Below are positions 6,572 to 15,539 of a stretch of DNA of 64,000 bases, one piece after another. Every line of letters begins with the position of its first letter. Positions within the stretch are counted from its first letter, which is position 1. A program made the position numbers and the translations under genes. The stretch spans positions 54,291-118,290 of the forward strand of contig CAYOSH010000010.1 in assembly GCA_964406575.1 (NCBI GenBank). Reading direction: 5' to 3'. The notes under the pieces were generated by a model. The model worked only from the letters and a program-made list of their open reading frames with translations. It had not been told where the DNA came from and did no database searches. The DNA is from WTAW01 sp964406575. GTDB lineage: Bacteria > Acidobacteriota > Aminicenantia > Aminicenantales > Aminicenantaceae.

Positions 6572-9141
6572 AGAGCAAAGAGTTCCGATTTTCCTGCGTT
6601 GTGAAGTTTTGTCTCCGGCGCTTTACCGATGCGGAGACTCTCTGTTCGGCGGAAGAAGACCTGGCGGCCCGGCATAAACAGGCTCTAGAGGAGAAAGGAG
6701 CCCTTAGGGCGAATCTCCAGTCTGTCTTCCAGATCGTCACATTACTTTTTTCATTCCTTATCGAAACATTCACCTGGAGGATCACCATGATCAGAAGCTA
6801 TCTTAAAGTAGCGCTTCGCACGCTTTCCAGACAAAAAGGCTACTCGTTCATCAATATCATCGGCCTGACCGTCGGTATGGCCTGTTTCATTTTGATCGGA
6901 CTCTGGGTGAAGGATGAATTGAGTTTTGACCGTTTCCATGAAAAAAAGGACAGGATCTTCAGAGTCGTGAACAAAACACAAAACGGTGACTTTGTCCCCA
7001 ATCCCACCTATGCTCTGGCACCGGCATTACAATCCATCTACCCGGAGGTCGAAGAGTCTGCCCGGGTTTGGCCCTGGTATGGGTCACTCGTGACTTACGG
7101 GGATAAAAAGTTCGAAGAGGACAACATCTGCCTCACAGATCCCGGTTTCTTCCGGATGTTCACCTTTCCCTTCATCAAGGGCGATCCGGATACAGCCCTC
7201 AAAGACGAAGATGCCATCGTCATCACAGAATCTACAGCGCAAAAATATTTCGAAAACAAAGACCCGATCGGTCAAGCGCTCTATCTGGCCCGGGAGGAAA
7301 GGGATTTTACAGTGACTGGAGTCATCGCGGATGTCCCGACAAATTCCCATATTCAATTCGACCTAGTGACCAGAGTGGAGCTTCTGGGAGAGGACAGACT
7401 GGCCCGGTGGGAGGAATGGATGGGTCCCTGTTATATTCTTCTGAGGCCGAACTCGTCGGCTGAGGCCTTTACCGCTAAGATCGAGGGCATCTACAGGGAG
7501 AACGCGGACCCGGAGGCGACATATTCTCCGGTCCTCCAGCCTCTGACAAGAGTCCATCTGTACGAACGTGTCCGTCCCGGCAGCATAAAAAAAGTCACTA
7601 TCTTCTCTGTCATCGCTGTCTTCATCCTGCTCATGGCTTGTGTGAATTTTATGAATTTGACCACAGCCCGGTCTTCCCGGAGAGCTAAAGAAGTGGGAAT
7701 GCGCAAAGTTATCGGTGCCATGCGTTCGCAGATCATCAGGCAGTTCCTGGGAGAGGCTCTGGTGGTGGCCTTCCTCTCGTTGGCGCTGGCGCTGCTGGCT
7801 GTGGAAATTGCCCTTCCTCAGTTTAACCTCTTTACGGGCAAATCGTTAACACTCCTCTCCAAGGCCAACTTCTCCATCATCCTGACTCTTTGCCTCACGA
7901 CCGTTGTGACCGGCTTGCTTGCAGGAAGTTATCCGGCGTTTTTTCTCTCATCGTTTCGGCCGAGCCACACGCTGAAGAGCCGGCCTAGATTCGCAGCCAA
8001 AGGATCTGGGATGCGTAAGCTCCTGATCGTTTTCCAGTTTGTCATCTCGGTGGGTCTCATCACCTGCACACTTATCGTATCCAAGCAGCTGCGTTTTATT
8101 CAGAAACACGATATCGGTATCGATCGCGAAAATGTGGTGATCCTCATCAATAATCCAACGCTGCAGACACGGTTCGATGCCTTTAAGAATGAACTTCTGA
8201 CCACGCCGGGGATCAGGTATGTAACGAGTGCTGCCCAGGGCCCGACAGATATCGGCCAAAGTATTTCCATCGATTGGGAAGCCAACCCAGACGAAGATAT
8301 GCTGAGTGTTGACTACACTGTTGTCGACTACGATTTCTTCAAAACCTTCAACATGGAGATCACTCAGGGGAGAGGCTTCTCGCAGGAATTCGCAACAGAT
8401 ATGAAGGACGCCTGTATCATCACGGAGACGACCGCTTTACGGATGGGTCTGGAGAACCCTATCGGGACGGTTGTATACATGGCTCACCCGGCTTGGCCCG
8501 AGTCTTTCCGCAGAGCGCATATCATAGGGGTTGTCAAAGATTTTCACGCGCGCACTCTTTACAATCCTCTAAGGCCTTTTGTTTTCAGGATGTACAGACC
8601 TTGGCACACCTATGTTTTTATTAAGATCGATGGAACCCAGATCCCAGAAACCTTGGCAAAGATCGAATCAACCTTTAAATCCTATACCCAGGGGTATCCT
8701 TATCGCTATTTCTTTTATGAGGACTTCTACAGATTGCAGTATATATCAGAATGGAGGCTCAACCGGCTGTTCAACGGCTTTAGTCTGCTTTCGGTCCTCA
8801 TTTCGTGTTTGGGGCTTTTTGGACTGGGCGCCTATATGGCTGAGCAGAAGACAAAAGAGATCGGCATCCGGAAGGTGCTGGGAGCTTCACTATCCGGGAT
8901 CGTCACACTCACCGCCACAGAGTTCATTAAATGTATCGCCGTAGCAAATCTGATCGCCTGGCCATTGGCTTACTTGGTGATGAGGGCATGGCTCCAGGAT
9001 TTTGCTTACAAGGTCAGAATAGGTCCGCTAGTCTTTGTTCTATCTGCAGCCCTGACACTCCTCATTGCCTTTATGACTGTCAGTTATCACTCCATCAAGG
9101 CCGCGCTAGCCAATCCAGTAGACTCCCTCCGCTATGAATAA
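6568..9141 (+). CDS. FtsX/MacB-type ABC permease with N-terminal prefix domain
   Basis: Large orphan permease of 857 residues. Residues 1-70 resemble the 'permease prefix domain' found in PadR-linked transporters, ending in a hydrophobic stretch. Then comes MacB-like architecture: TM1 (about 95-115), periplasmic MacB_PCD domain, an FtsX block with repeated helices near 345-470, a second periplasmic domain, and a second FtsX block near 750-850 containing EIGIRKVLGAS. No ATPase gene is adjacent. An internal ATG at 6787 follows GGAGG with ideal 6-nt spacing and starts IRSYLKVALR, the usual start of stand-alone permeases, so a shorter product lacking the prefix may also be made. The likely role is efflux or lipoprotein/envelope mechanotransmission; the substrate is unknown. 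Confidence 0.87.
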   Translation: MKSKEFRFSCVVKFCLRRFTDAETLCSAEEDLAARHKQALEEKGALRANLQSVFQIVTLLFSFLIETFTWRITMIRSYLKVALRTLSRQKGYSFINIIGLTVGMACFILIGLWVKDELSFDRFHEKKDRIFRVVNKTQNGDFVPNPTYALAPALQSIYPEVEESARVWPWYGSLVTYGDKKFEEDNICLTDPGFFRMFTFPFIKGDPDTALKDEDAIVITESTAQKYFENKDPIGQALYLAREERDFTVTGVIADVPTNSHIQFDLVTRVELLGEDRLARWEEWMGPCYILLRPNSSAEAFTAKIEGIYRENADPEATYSPVLQPLTRVHLYERVRPGSIKKVTIFSVIAVFILLMACVNFMNLTTARSSRRAKEVGMRKVIGAMRSQIIRQFLGEALVVAFLSLALALLAVEIALPQFNLFTGKSLTLLSKANFSIILTLCLTTVVTGLLAGSYPAFFLSSFRPSHTLKSRPRFAAKGSGMRKLLIVFQFVISVGLITCTLIVSKQLRFIQKHDIGIDRENVVILINNPTLQTRFDAFKNELLTTPGIRYVTSAAQGPTDIGQSISIDWEANPDEDMLSVDYTVVDYDFFKTFNMEITQGRGFSQEFATDMKDACIITETTALRMGLENPIGTVVYMAHPAWPESFRRAHIIGVVKDFHARTLYNPLRPFVFRMYRPWHTYVFIKIDGTQIPETLAKIESTFKSYTQGYPYRYFFYEDFYRLQYISEWRLNRLFNGFSLLSVLISCLGLFGLGAYMAEQKTKEIGIRKVLGASLSGIVTLTATEFIKCIAVANLIAWPLAYLVMRAWLQDFAYKVRIGPLVFVLSAALTLLIAFMTVSYHSIKAALANPVDSLRYE

Positions 9142-9164
9142 AAAGGGGACAGTCCCCTTTTTTT
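9140..9164. terminator. Hairpin terminator after the permease
   Basis: AAAAAGGGGA, a CAG loop, then TCCCCTTTTTTT directly after the stop codon. The A and T flanks make it potentially bidirectional. The same GGGGACA-TCCCC core recurs at 48168-48188. Confidence 0.75.
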
Positions 9165-9263
9165 CCTTTTTTTGGTGATTTTCGCACTATGAATTCGCAT
9201 AATTGTCTAAAAAATGCTATTCTATCTAAACCTGCCTGAAAAAAACGATTCAGGAGTTTTTAC

Positions 9264-10736
9264 GTGAAAGTACTTCTTATCTATCCAAAATACCCCGACA
9301 CTTTTTGGAGCTTTAAACATGCTCTGAAATTTGTTTCCAAAAAAGCTTCTTTGCCTCCCCTGGGATTACTGACTGTCGCTGCCATGCTTCCCAAAGAATG
9401 GGAAAAAAGGCTCGTCGATATGAATGATTCTGCTCTCACAGAAGAAGATATCAAATGGGCCGATGCTCTATATATCAGCGCTATGGTCGTTCAGAAAAAT
9501 TCAACGTTGGAAGTCATCCGGAGGGGGAAAGCCCTGGGAAAAACAATCGTTGCGGGCGGCCCGCTCTTTACGACAGCATATGAAGGTTTTAAGGATATAG
9601 ACCATTTTGTTCTCAATGAAGCCGAAGCGACTCTTCCATCTTTCCTGGACGATCTCAAAAACCAGAAAGCCCAGCGCATCTACACCGCCAAAGATTGGCC
9701 GGATGTCGAAAAGACGCCTCCCCCTGAATGGGGACTCATCAATATGAAAAGATATGAATCCATGTGCATTCAATATTCCAGAGGCTGTCCTTTCAACTGT
9801 GAATTCTGCGATATCATCGTTCTGAACGGGCGCAGGCCTCGGACCAAGAGTAAAGAACAGATCTTACGCGAACTGGAGGTCTTGCACTCATACGGTTGGA
9901 GAGGCAGTGTGTTTTTTGTCGATGACAACTTCATCGGCAACAAAAAAAGGTTGAAAACACAACTCCTTCCTTCTCTTATCGACTGGATGAGCCAAAAAAA
10001 ATTCCCCTTTTCTTTTTACACTGAGGCATCCATAAATCTCTCCGACGACGAGGAGCTGATGGGCTTGATGGTCAGAGCAGGATTCAACAGAGTTTTTATC
10101 GGGATCGAAACCCCCAATGAAGAAAGCCTTACAGAGTGCAATAAACATTTGAATAAAAATCGGGATTTGATCGCCTGTGTGAAAAAGATCCAGAGCAAGG
10201 GCCTTGAGGTCCAGGGAGGATTTATTGTCGGATTTGACAATGACACGCCTTCGATTTTCGAACGCCAGATAAACTTCATCCAAAAGAGCGGAATCGTCAC
10301 CGCTATGGTTGGCCTGCTGAATGCACCCCGCGGGACCCGGCTTTATCAGCGATTGAAGAAAGAAGATCGACTGTTGAAGGATTCGAGTGGTGATAACACG
10401 GATTTTTCGCTCAATTTCGTCCCTAAAATGAAAATCGAAACACTCGTCAGCGGTTATAAGGAAATCCTCGGCACAATTTATTCACCCAAAAATTATTATA
10501 AACGGGTGATCACGTTCTTTAAGGAATATCAACCTCCAAAAATGAAACTCCATTTCAAATTTTCTCACCTCAATGCATTCCTCAAATCCATCTGGTTTTT
10601 GGGAATAACAGGTAAGGAGAGGCTGCAATACTGGAAACTCATTTCCTGGACTTTGGTGAGGCGTCCCCGCTTTTTCAGCCTGGCCATCACATTGGCTATC
10701 TATGGCTTCCATTTCCGAAAGATCGCGGCTTCCTAG
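9264..10736 (+). CDS. B12-binding radical SAM protein (DUF4070-type)
   Basis: 490-residue radical SAM enzyme of the B12-dependent class. Residues 1-140 form a cobalamin-binding Rossmann-type domain with VDMNDSALTEEDI and VAGGP. The radical SAM core has CPFNCEFC (Cys175, Cys179, Cys182) binding the 4Fe-4S cluster, followed by FFVDDNFIGN and the TEASINLSDDEELM strand. The C-terminal ~130 residues resemble the DUF4070 extension seen in hopanoid methylases and related lipid-modifying enzymes. A methyl transfer to an unactivated carbon is likely, but the substrate cannot be assigned. It is monocistronic, with a weak promoter region at 9200-9240 and no riboswitch. Confidence 0.85.
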   Translation: MKVLLIYPKYPDTFWSFKHALKFVSKKASLPPLGLLTVAAMLPKEWEKRLVDMNDSALTEEDIKWADALYISAMVVQKNSTLEVIRRGKALGKTIVAGGPLFTTAYEGFKDIDHFVLNEAEATLPSFLDDLKNQKAQRIYTAKDWPDVEKTPPPEWGLINMKRYESMCIQYSRGCPFNCEFCDIIVLNGRRPRTKSKEQILRELEVLHSYGWRGSVFFVDDNFIGNKKRLKTQLLPSLIDWMSQKKFPFSFYTEASINLSDDEELMGLMVRAGFNRVFIGIETPNEESLTECNKHLNKNRDLIACVKKIQSKGLEVQGGFIVGFDNDTPSIFERQINFIQKSGIVTAMVGLLNAPRGTRLYQRLKKEDRLLKDSSGDNTDFSLNFVPKMKIETLVSGYKEILGTIYSPKNYYKRVITFFKEYQPPKMKLHFKFSHLNAFLKSIWFLGITGKERLQYWKLISWTLVRRPRFFSLAITLAIYGFHFRKIAAS

Positions 10737-10781
10737 ACATTCTTTAAAGCAAGATCCCCCATTTTCCCGCCATGATGTCTG

Positions 10782-11957
10782 TCACCCATCGTTAAGCTTA
10801 GAAACAGAAAATTTTTGCAGGCTCTTTTCTCTCTTCTCCGCAAGTCTCGACACCCAGCGCATTTGAAGCTCAGTCCACAGCCACTTGTTCTTTTGGTTAT
10901 TGAGAAGGTGCATCATAAATTGTCCCCAATACTCGTGCAGGCGATATTTCAGGATTTCCGCGGGTGATAGAACTCTCTCCAATCCTAGTGTTTCATAACC
11001 AAGCTCCTCCAAAAGATCACCGGCAACCGATTCAAAAACGACCCGCTCAGTATGGATCATTTCATCTTTCCACTTTTGAACATTGTGAGAGACTACCGCT
11101 CCCGAATGATTGTAAGATGCGGGAACCTTGCGAAAGTAGGGCTTGCGATACCTGAGGCGGATCACAGTCGGCGTGCACACAGCCCGATCAAAGGGCACCT
11201 CGAGAAAAGCGCAAATGCGTCGCATCACCTTTTCTGTGTCCGATAACAAATCCTCGTAGTGAATCTTCATCAACTGGGTGGCCGGGATCTCTTTTTCAGC
11301 TCGAAGCCCTGCCAGGACGCACTTTTTCCAATAAGTGGCCGCGGCAAAAATTGTTCTGGAGCCAAAGTTTTTTTTTACTATGGATAAGCCGGTATCCCGT
11401 CCGTCGCGCACGATATGGATAAATTTCGCGTAGCGTGGCGATATGCAGGATGTAATGCGGGGTTTTATCCCCCCATANNNNNNNNNNNNNNNNNNNNNNN
11501 NNNNNNNNNNNNNNNNNNNNNNNNNNNNNNNNNNNNNNNNNNNNNNNNNNNNNNNNNNNNNNNNNNNNNNNNNNNNNATTTCGCGTAGCGTGGCGATATG
11601 CAGGATGTAATGCGGGGTTTTATCCCCCCATATCTTTTTTTCCTCTTGCCTTGCGACCTGCATGAACATATTATCGACCAGACCAGAGAACGTCTTCTGG
11701 TCAGCCATTTCATTGACATCGATATCCTCTTCCCAACGGGCGATCCATTCCAGCCTCACAATCCTTTTCGCTAGTCTTAATGCCTGGTCCCTGGACTGAG
11801 GATCTCCAAAGGCACGATAAAAAGCCGGGATGAATTGTGTTTCACTGCGAAAGAACAATTCTGGATGGGAGCAGAGCAAACTCCGCAGCAAAGACGTACC
11901 GCTCCGAGGCGCACCGACAATAAATATCGGAACTGGATTAATCATTGGAATTCTCAA
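10782..11957 (-). CDS. Sulfotransferase (broken by assembly gap)
   Basis: Cytosolic PAPS-dependent sulfotransferase of the Sulfotransfer family. The 5'-phosphosulfate loop is clear near the N-terminus (FIVGAPRSGTSLLRSLL), and the 3'-phosphate motif is KFIHIVRDGRDTGLSIV. The region between ATLRE and AKFIH is interrupted by a 100-N gap flanked by an exact 55-bp duplication, so the apparent residues YGGIKPRITSCISPRY after the gap are an artefact of reading duplicated DNA in the wrong frame. Removing Ns and one duplicate leaves a net frameshift, while a 17-nt tandem duplication would restore LREIYP-x-AKFIHIV, matching the family. It may sulfate a surface glycan or lipid. Confidence 0.85.
   Translation of the reverse strand: MRIPMINPVPIFIVGAPRSGTSLLRSLLCSHPELFFRSETQFIPAFYRAFGDPQSRDQALRLAKRIVRLEWIARWEEDIDVNEMADQKTFSGLVDNMFMQVARQEEKKIWGDKTPHYILHIATLREXXXXXXXXXXXXXXXXXXXXXXXXXXXXXXXXXXYGGIKPRITSCISPRYAKFIHIVRDGRDTGLSIVKKNFGSRTIFAAATYWKKCVLAGLRAEKEIPATQLMKIHYEDLLSDTEKVMRRICAFLEVPFDRAVCTPTVIRLRYRKPYFRKVPASYNHSGAVVSHNVQKWKDEMIHTERVVFESVAGDLLEELGYETLGLERVLSPAEILKYRLHEYWGQFMMHLLNNQKNKWLWTELQMRWVSRLAEKREKSLQKFSVSKLNDG
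11423..11632. other. Assembly gap: 100 Ns flanked by an exact 55-bp duplication
   Basis: Bases 11423-11477 and 11578-11632 are identical (55 nt, starting ATTTCGCGTAGCGTGG) and enclose exactly 100 Ns (11478-11577). An overlap of exactly 55 suggests contig ends sharing one k-mer that a scaffolder failed to merge. The real gap is therefore much shorter than 100 nt. Confidence 0.93.
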
Positions 11958-12169
11958 AATTGCAATGAGCGTGGTGCTTCGAATTCTCAGTCTTGTTCTG
12001 CACTGTCTTGCCAGCTTGAGTGAAACAGGATAGCCTTTAACGAAATACGAGTCAAATGGCGTCTTCTATTTCCGGGTGGATCCGTGCGGGAATTCAACTC
12101 TTGAGCTTTGGCCTCCTCTTCCTCCCGCGTTTCGCAGAGAAGCCTGGCTAAGCCCTTCAGTAACGGCGC

Positions 12170-13378
12170 TTAGGGTTCAAAATCGAAAAGTTTTTCCCTG
12201 AAGAGCCGCGTGCAGATTTCGACAACCTCAGAATCATAAAGGCTGCCTTTATGGTCCGCGACCTCTTTCAAAGCCGCATCCAGACCGAGTGCCGGACGAT
12301 ACGGTCGATGGGATGCCATGGCTTCCACGACATCGGACACTCCCAATATCCTCGCTTCGATCAGGATGTTGTCATGCATGAGCTTATTGGGATAACCGGA
12401 GCCATTGAGTCTCTCGTGATGCTGCAAGACAATGTTGGCCACAGGCCATGGAAATTCGATGGATTTTAAAATGTCGTAACCTACCTGAGAGTGGGTTTTG
12501 ACCAAGTTAAACTCATAGGTCGTTAACCGGCGCGGCTTACTCAAGATCTCTGCCGGAACGTAGATCTTCCCGATATCGTGGATGATGCCAGCGATGCGGA
12601 TGCCATCTATGCGGTCCTGAGAAAAGCCCATTTCGGAAGCGATGCTGCGTGCCAGGTCAGCCACTCGCCGTTGGTGTCCAGCTGTATACGGGTCTCTGAC
12701 CTCGACGGTTTTTTCCAGCACCTGGATGATAGCCCCCAATGTCTGCTGCAATTTGTTGAGGTTCTTCTTGACCTCGATTTCTGCCCTATGGCGTGCTGTC
12801 CGAGTGTGCAGCGCGACAATTCCATAGACCAAATTACCCGCAAGATCCATCAGGTGATTCACATCATCTTGCTGGAAGGCATCGGATTCTTCCGCGAAGA
12901 TCGTGAGTGCTCCGAAGGTGCCTCCATTGCTGATCAAGGGAAGAGCGATCACGGAACCATAGGCCCGTTTCAACGCTTCGCCTCGCCAGGGCATATTATC
13001 CGGATTGTTGAGGATATTGTTGATCACAACGGGCTTCCGCGAGACTATCGCCTTCCCTGTCGGGCAGTGACTCTTCCCCGCATCCGACCAGGTGATGTTC
13101 ACTTGACTGAGGAATCCATCTTCATCGCCCGCTTTGGCCAAGGGGCGAACCGTTTTTTCTCTATCCTGGGCAGCAATCCCCACCCAGGCCATTTTATACC
13201 CTCCAACCTCCACGATCGCCTGGCAGATCTTTTTAAGGAGTTCGGACTTCTCTGTTGCTCGAATCAGGACTTTGTGACAAGCGCTGAAAGTCTCTAGAGT
13301 TTGCGTGACCCTCTGCAGTTCTTTCTCGACCTCTTTAGGCGTTGTCGATGGGGATTCCGGTTCTTTAGATATCTTCAA
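12170..13378 (-). CDS. GAF domain HD-GYP phosphodiesterase (cyclic-di-GMP type)
   Basis: Soluble signalling protein of 402 residues. Residues 30-195 form a GAF sensor (GYKMAWVGIA, HCPTGKAIVSRKPVV, YGSVIALPL, GALTIFA). A short coiled linker follows at 195-215. The HD-GYP domain runs from about 215 to 400: His267-Asp268 in IIHDIGKI, HHERLNGSGYP at 320-330 carrying the GYP signature, and a conserved ARILGVSDVVEAM. Such domains hydrolyse cyclic-di-GMP or cGAMP. No transmembrane segment is seen, so the ligand is cytosolic. It is transcribed away from the GT-C gene at 13640; the 13379-13639 gap is a divergent promoter region with no clear motif. Confidence 0.92.
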   Translation of the reverse strand: MKISKEPESPSTTPKEVEKELQRVTQTLETFSACHKVLIRATEKSELLKKICQAIVEVGGYKMAWVGIAAQDREKTVRPLAKAGDEDGFLSQVNITWSDAGKSHCPTGKAIVSRKPVVINNILNNPDNMPWRGEALKRAYGSVIALPLISNGGTFGALTIFAEESDAFQQDDVNHLMDLAGNLVYGIVALHTRTARHRAEIEVKKNLNKLQQTLGAIIQVLEKTVEVRDPYTAGHQRRVADLARSIASEMGFSQDRIDGIRIAGIIHDIGKIYVPAEILSKPRRLTTYEFNLVKTHSQVGYDILKSIEFPWPVANIVLQHHERLNGSGYPNKLMHDNILIEARILGVSDVVEAMASHRPYRPALGLDAALKEVADHKGSLYDSEVVEICTRLFREKLFDFEP

Positions 13379-13639
13379 TTTCCTGCCTTTTTCACAAACA
13401 AGACATTTTCGTTCATATTATACTCTATTAAAACCCTGGTTGAAATCTATTGCAGAATTCACCTAGGATTGTTTAGTCGCCCAAAGTTCTTAAGAAATTG
13501 AAAATAAAAACTTATAATCGCTATTGAATGATCAGATTGTATAATGGAAAAAACTGCTATTTGACATCCCTTTTCGCCATGATATAACTTATGCGGTACC
13601 TCAGCTAGTGATTCCGGCACAGGTTTGAAGGAAACTTGA

Positions 13640-15448
13640 ATGAAGACACTTGAACACATCTTCCGCCTCATCCCTAAAAACAGACTTGTGCTCATTAACC
13701 TCTTCCTGATCTGTTTTTTCTTCCAAATCTATGTCATGACTGGATTTACAATTCTCTATGGTCTTTTGAAAGTTTTGTTCATCACTGAGATCATACTGCT
13801 GATCGCTGGCCTTTTCCAATTCGCAAAAAAGCAGGCATTCGTTATTCTCATTATCGCGTTTGTAGTATTGATCCGCATCCCATTCTATTGCCATTCAGAC
13901 GGAATGGTCCTCTCCTCCGATAATGCCCTTGAGGCTCTTCAATCTCATGAGATCAGGGATTCCAGAGCAGCCCCTTTTTTCCTTCTCGATTCCAGCGGGC
14001 ACAATGGAACCTTAAAGTATCTGTGTGTCGCATTTCTCTGGGATTTTTTCGGAAGCCGCTATCTCTACTTTGTCCTGTTTCAACTCGTGATTTTCCTCGG
14101 ATTTTTGTTTCTTCTTTACAAAATATTCCAATCTTTTGTCGAAAGAAATCTCCTCTTGGTTTTTATCCTAACGAACTTTGCCTTCATAGAAGTCATATTC
14201 GACTATTCGCTATTCCTGAGAGCGGGGCCCTATCTGGAGATGCTCTTCTTTGTCTTCCTCGGCATCTATCTCTTCGATCTCTCTTTTAAAGATAAAACCA
14301 GCCTTTTTTTCTCCTGTTATTTTCTTATCTTTTCCGTGTACATCCATCCGATGGCCCTGTTTTTCGTTTCCGCCTTTTCCCTGTGTGTTTTTTTATATGC
14401 CATAGTGAACCGTCAACTCTTTCTAAATCTTGCTCTTCTCCTGGGTGCGGCATTGGCCGGAAGCTACCATCTGATCTATTATCAGTTTTTTTATCCCAAA
14501 CCATTATCGAAAGGCGCCTGGTATCGAAAAGAATTCCTCTCCCTTGCCGACCTCTCTCTAAACCGATTGCCGAGAATGTTGGGGAAGTTGCTTAGCGATT
14601 TCAAGATAGCTTTCAAAAATATTTTCAGCTTCGAATTCAATTTCGGAACCTCGTTTTTCCATGAAAAACAAGCGATCGAATCTCCTCTAATTGTTCTAAA
14701 CAGGGCCCTTGTTTATTTGTCCTTTATCGTTCTTGTTCTCGGCCTGATCCTTGCCGTAAAAAAAATCATCGAGCTCAAGAAAAAGAAGATTGAGGGATCG
14801 GAGTGGAGCTCTCTTTTCTTCCTCTTTCTCTTCGGCATCATTCTGGGCAGGTTGTTCCTCTTGAGCCCTAAGCCATTCTATGAGCCCAGACACAATATCG
14901 ACCTGGCTGTCTGCGTCATGATGAGTTATTTCTTTGTTTTTTCCCGTGTGTACAAAATCAAGAAACTCATATCCATAAAGTCTGGAGTGCTCTTCCTTCT
15001 TCTCATGACCTTTACGCTCCCTCACGCCCACTATTTTTTCAAAGCCGTCAAATTCAAAGAAGCTTCTTATGCAGAGATTTTGTCGGTCTTGGAAAAGAAT
15101 GGAGTCAGATACTTGACAACAGACTGGGTGATCGCCTACTCGATATATCTGCTCTCAGACAGAAGGATCAAAGTTTCCGATTCCTTGGGCCCTGTGACCA
15201 TTCCATTTTTTTATCCTGAACTGCGAGCGCAGGTTGACAAAGTGCCGGAGACCCACAAGGCCTATCTTTTCTTCTCGGACGATTACGCACGCGACGAATC
15301 GCACAAAAAAATCACGCGCTTCAAGAAGACACGCATTCTCGATCACCTCAACCGACGAGGCGTCGCCCGTAAAGTCATCAAACTCAAATACTACACGATT
15401 ATCATTCCGGAACCTGCCCGGTTTCCCCCGAAAACAAGAACTCCTTAG
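13640..15448 (+). CDS. GT-C-like multi-spanning membrane glycosyltransferase
   Basis: 602-residue inner-membrane protein with roughly a dozen hydrophobic helices and a soluble C-terminal region of about 110 residues. The first large loop contains SDGMVLSSDNALEALQSHEI, with acidic residues placed as in GT-C lipid-linked sugar transferases (ArnT/PMT/Alg type). A second loop carries YEPRHNIDLAVC. No close family name is evident. AAGGAAA precedes the ATG. It lies near a GT2 and the CDP-sugar genes, which suggests a part in surface polysaccharide or lipid glycosylation. It is not obviously homologous in detail to the two tandem GT-C genes at 51284 and 53792, which share a GDEP motif absent here. 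Confidence 0.7.
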   Translation: MKTLEHIFRLIPKNRLVLINLFLICFFFQIYVMTGFTILYGLLKVLFITEIILLIAGLFQFAKKQAFVILIIAFVVLIRIPFYCHSDGMVLSSDNALEALQSHEIRDSRAAPFFLLDSSGHNGTLKYLCVAFLWDFFGSRYLYFVLFQLVIFLGFLFLLYKIFQSFVERNLLLVFILTNFAFIEVIFDYSLFLRAGPYLEMLFFVFLGIYLFDLSFKDKTSLFFSCYFLIFSVYIHPMALFFVSAFSLCVFLYAIVNRQLFLNLALLLGAALAGSYHLIYYQFFYPKPLSKGAWYRKEFLSLADLSLNRLPRMLGKLLSDFKIAFKNIFSFEFNFGTSFFHEKQAIESPLIVLNRALVYLSFIVLVLGLILAVKKIIELKKKKIEGSEWSSLFFLFLFGIILGRLFLLSPKPFYEPRHNIDLAVCVMMSYFFVFSRVYKIKKLISIKSGVLFLLLMTFTLPHAHYFFKAVKFKEASYAEILSVLEKNGVRYLTTDWVIAYSIYLLSDRRIKVSDSLGPVTIPFFYPELRAQVDKVPETHKAYLFFSDDYARDESHKKITRFKKTRILDHLNRRGVARKVIKLKYYTIIIPEPARFPPKTRTP

Positions 15449-15539
15449 AAAATCAAACAGACAATACCTGAAAACAATACATACCATTCGTGGATTCAAA
15501 AACAGAATTTGTCCCGGAACAAAACAGGGACAAAGTAGG

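Noticed and set aside
12012..12169. In-frame continuation of the GAF/HD-GYP gene after its TAA (reads APLLKGLARLLCETREEEEA...)
   Set aside because: Some coding-like composition, but no family match and the HD-GYP domain is complete before the stop; could be chance.
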